From Brugia malayi (Eukaryota; Nematoda; Chromadorea; Rhabditida; Onchocercidae), in NCBI RefSeq assembly GCF_000002995.4, contig NW_025062476.1:11902501-11966500 (forward strand): a stretch of 64,000 bases of DNA. The letters are read 5' to 3'. Under the pieces are notes generated by a model. It saw only the letters and a program-made list of their open reading frames with translations. It did not search any database and was not told the DNA's origin. The position numbers and the translations under genes were made by a program. The number at the start of each line of letters is the position of its first letter. Position 1 is the first letter of the stretch. Of the stretch, positions 62,661 through 64,000 are shown one piece after another.

Positions 62661-64000
62661 GTTAGTGATATTTTATGCTTAATTATTTAAACAATTAAAT
62701 AAGTAAATATAAATTTGCATGTTATTAAACTTAAAATTTATTTGCTAAAATATTTTTGTTGTTTTTTTAAAAAAAAAAAAAAAAAAATAAAAACTATCTG
62801 GTGATTTATACTTAAATATTATCAAAATATTTAATTCTTCTAGCTGATAAAAGAAGGTTGATAATTTTTTTTGTGTGTGAATTATTTAATCGTATACTTT
62901 AAAAGTATATACAAGAAAAAAAAAAAAAAACAAACTTTTCAAACAGTTTAATAATTCAATAAAGTATTGTTTATTTACCTGTTAAATGTTACTGTTTGGT
63001 CTTTTTTGTTGTTGTTGTTGTTGTGTGTTTGTTTTTTGTATGCTTACATAGTAATTTTATTGCACTATTAAAAAATTTTCTTTAAAGATTTTTTTAAAAA
63101 AAAAAAAAAATAAAATAAGATAAAAACAAAGAATTGAGAATTGAATTTTAAATGAAATATGAAAATTATTCGTTGTATTTATTTTAAATTCAAATTTTTA
63201 TACAATTTTATAATTTAATAACGTTTAAATTTTTAACACTAATTGTAAAATTTAATTTACTAGGTAAATAAATTTGTAATTCTTTATTGAACCAGTAATA
63301 ACTGATGTCTGCAAATTAAAACTAAGTGATAAAAAAAAAAGAATTTAAGCAGTAAATTAAGTGGAAACAGTTGTGTTGCTAACAAATAACATCAATAATA
63401 GCATCGTCAATAAAAAAAAAGTGTTGTAAAGCGGTGTTTGCAGATGCGTAGTAATTCTATGAAATGTAAATTCTAAGGAATTTATTTTTTTTTTTTTTTG
63501 CTAAAAAAAAAAATTTGAAACTAAATTTTTATTTTACAAAATAAAAAGTATTTCTAAAGTAGCAGAAATTTGTTTTTTAATTTTCACTTAAAAAAAAAAA
63601 AAAAAAAAGAAAGAAAGCAAACTAAATAAAACACAAATTATAAACAATATTTGTTTATTAATTTTTATTTTTAATCTTTATTAAATTATTACTAATATTT
63701 TTATTAATAATATTTATTTTAAATCATTTACTCCTTATCATAATAATTTCATATATTTGTTCATTTACATTTCTTTTGCATCAAAAAATAAAAAAATAAA
63801 AAATTTATTTAATAAAAAAAAAAAATTGAAATACAATTGATATTATTATTGTTGTATTTTATTGCAAAATTAATGTAATTCAATTAGAAATTATAATTGA
63901 GAATAAAAATAATATTCTTCGGTATTAATTATCATTTAATTTGTTGTATTTTTTAAAAAATATTTCTGTTTAAATGATAATTAATAAAAATTTCTAAAAC
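62661..64000. other. AT-rich intron of the gene at 62.56 kb
   Basis: No further exon recognised. A gttgttgttgttgttg run lies at about 63009-63024. Confidence 0.45.

Overview
The window reads as nuclear DNA of a nematode, most likely a filarial worm or a close spirurid relative. The evidence is very AT-rich sequence with long A and T runs, small multi-exon genes whose introns start GTAAGT-like and end TTTTCAG, acceptor-like TTTCAG sites just before start codons (as expected for spliced-leader trans-splicing), and the kinds of protein encoded. There are no bacterial features. The species cannot be fixed from the sequence alone.

Region 1 (1-23,690) has no convincing protein gene. It holds at least six dispersed copies of a small transcription unit. 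In the best copies a TATA box is followed by a pre-microRNA-like hairpin whose 3' arm carries AUCACAG (the miR-2 family seed) or a variant. In three units a second hairpin follows, with a 3' arm beginning UCACCGG (miR-35/36-like) or UCACCAG. Units 1-4 (about 2.1, 6.9, 13.6-14.2 and 16.3 kb) lie on the + strand; units 5-6 (about 18.8 and 21.4 kb) lie on the - strand. The copies arose by a 1.3-2 kb direct duplication (0.5-2.4 kb and 11.8-14.0 kb) and by three nested inverted repeats (A, B, C) between 14.7 and 23.7 kb.

Region 2 (23.7-29.8 kb) is AT-rich non-coding DNA broken by a 1.26 kb almost pure GATA tetranucleotide array.

Region 3 (29.87-39.66 kb) is one ten-exon gene for a very large secreted protein of about 2,800 residues. 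It has a signal peptide, four copies of an eight-cysteine module split over paired exons (the first always 87 nt), and one 7.1 kb exon encoding some 200 copies of a 10-residue Glu-Ser-Gly-Tyr repeat. The repeat exon carries some 20 or more small indels that shift frame, while both ends of the exon are in the same frame.

Region 4 (43.5-48.9 kb) is a twelve-exon gene for a predicted GPI-anchored surface protein with two Ly6/uPAR-like (LU) domains. I could reconstruct it phase-consistently from signal peptide to GPI signal. Two of its introns contain tandem copies of its own splice sites.

Region 5 (49-64 kb) is mostly AT-rich intron or intergenic DNA with many minisatellites. It holds the first coding exons of two unidentified + strand genes: a Gln/Leu/Asn-rich protein at 54.4 kb, and an N-terminus with a myristoylation-type MGNS start at 62.6 kb. 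No operon or shared pathway links the three main loci.
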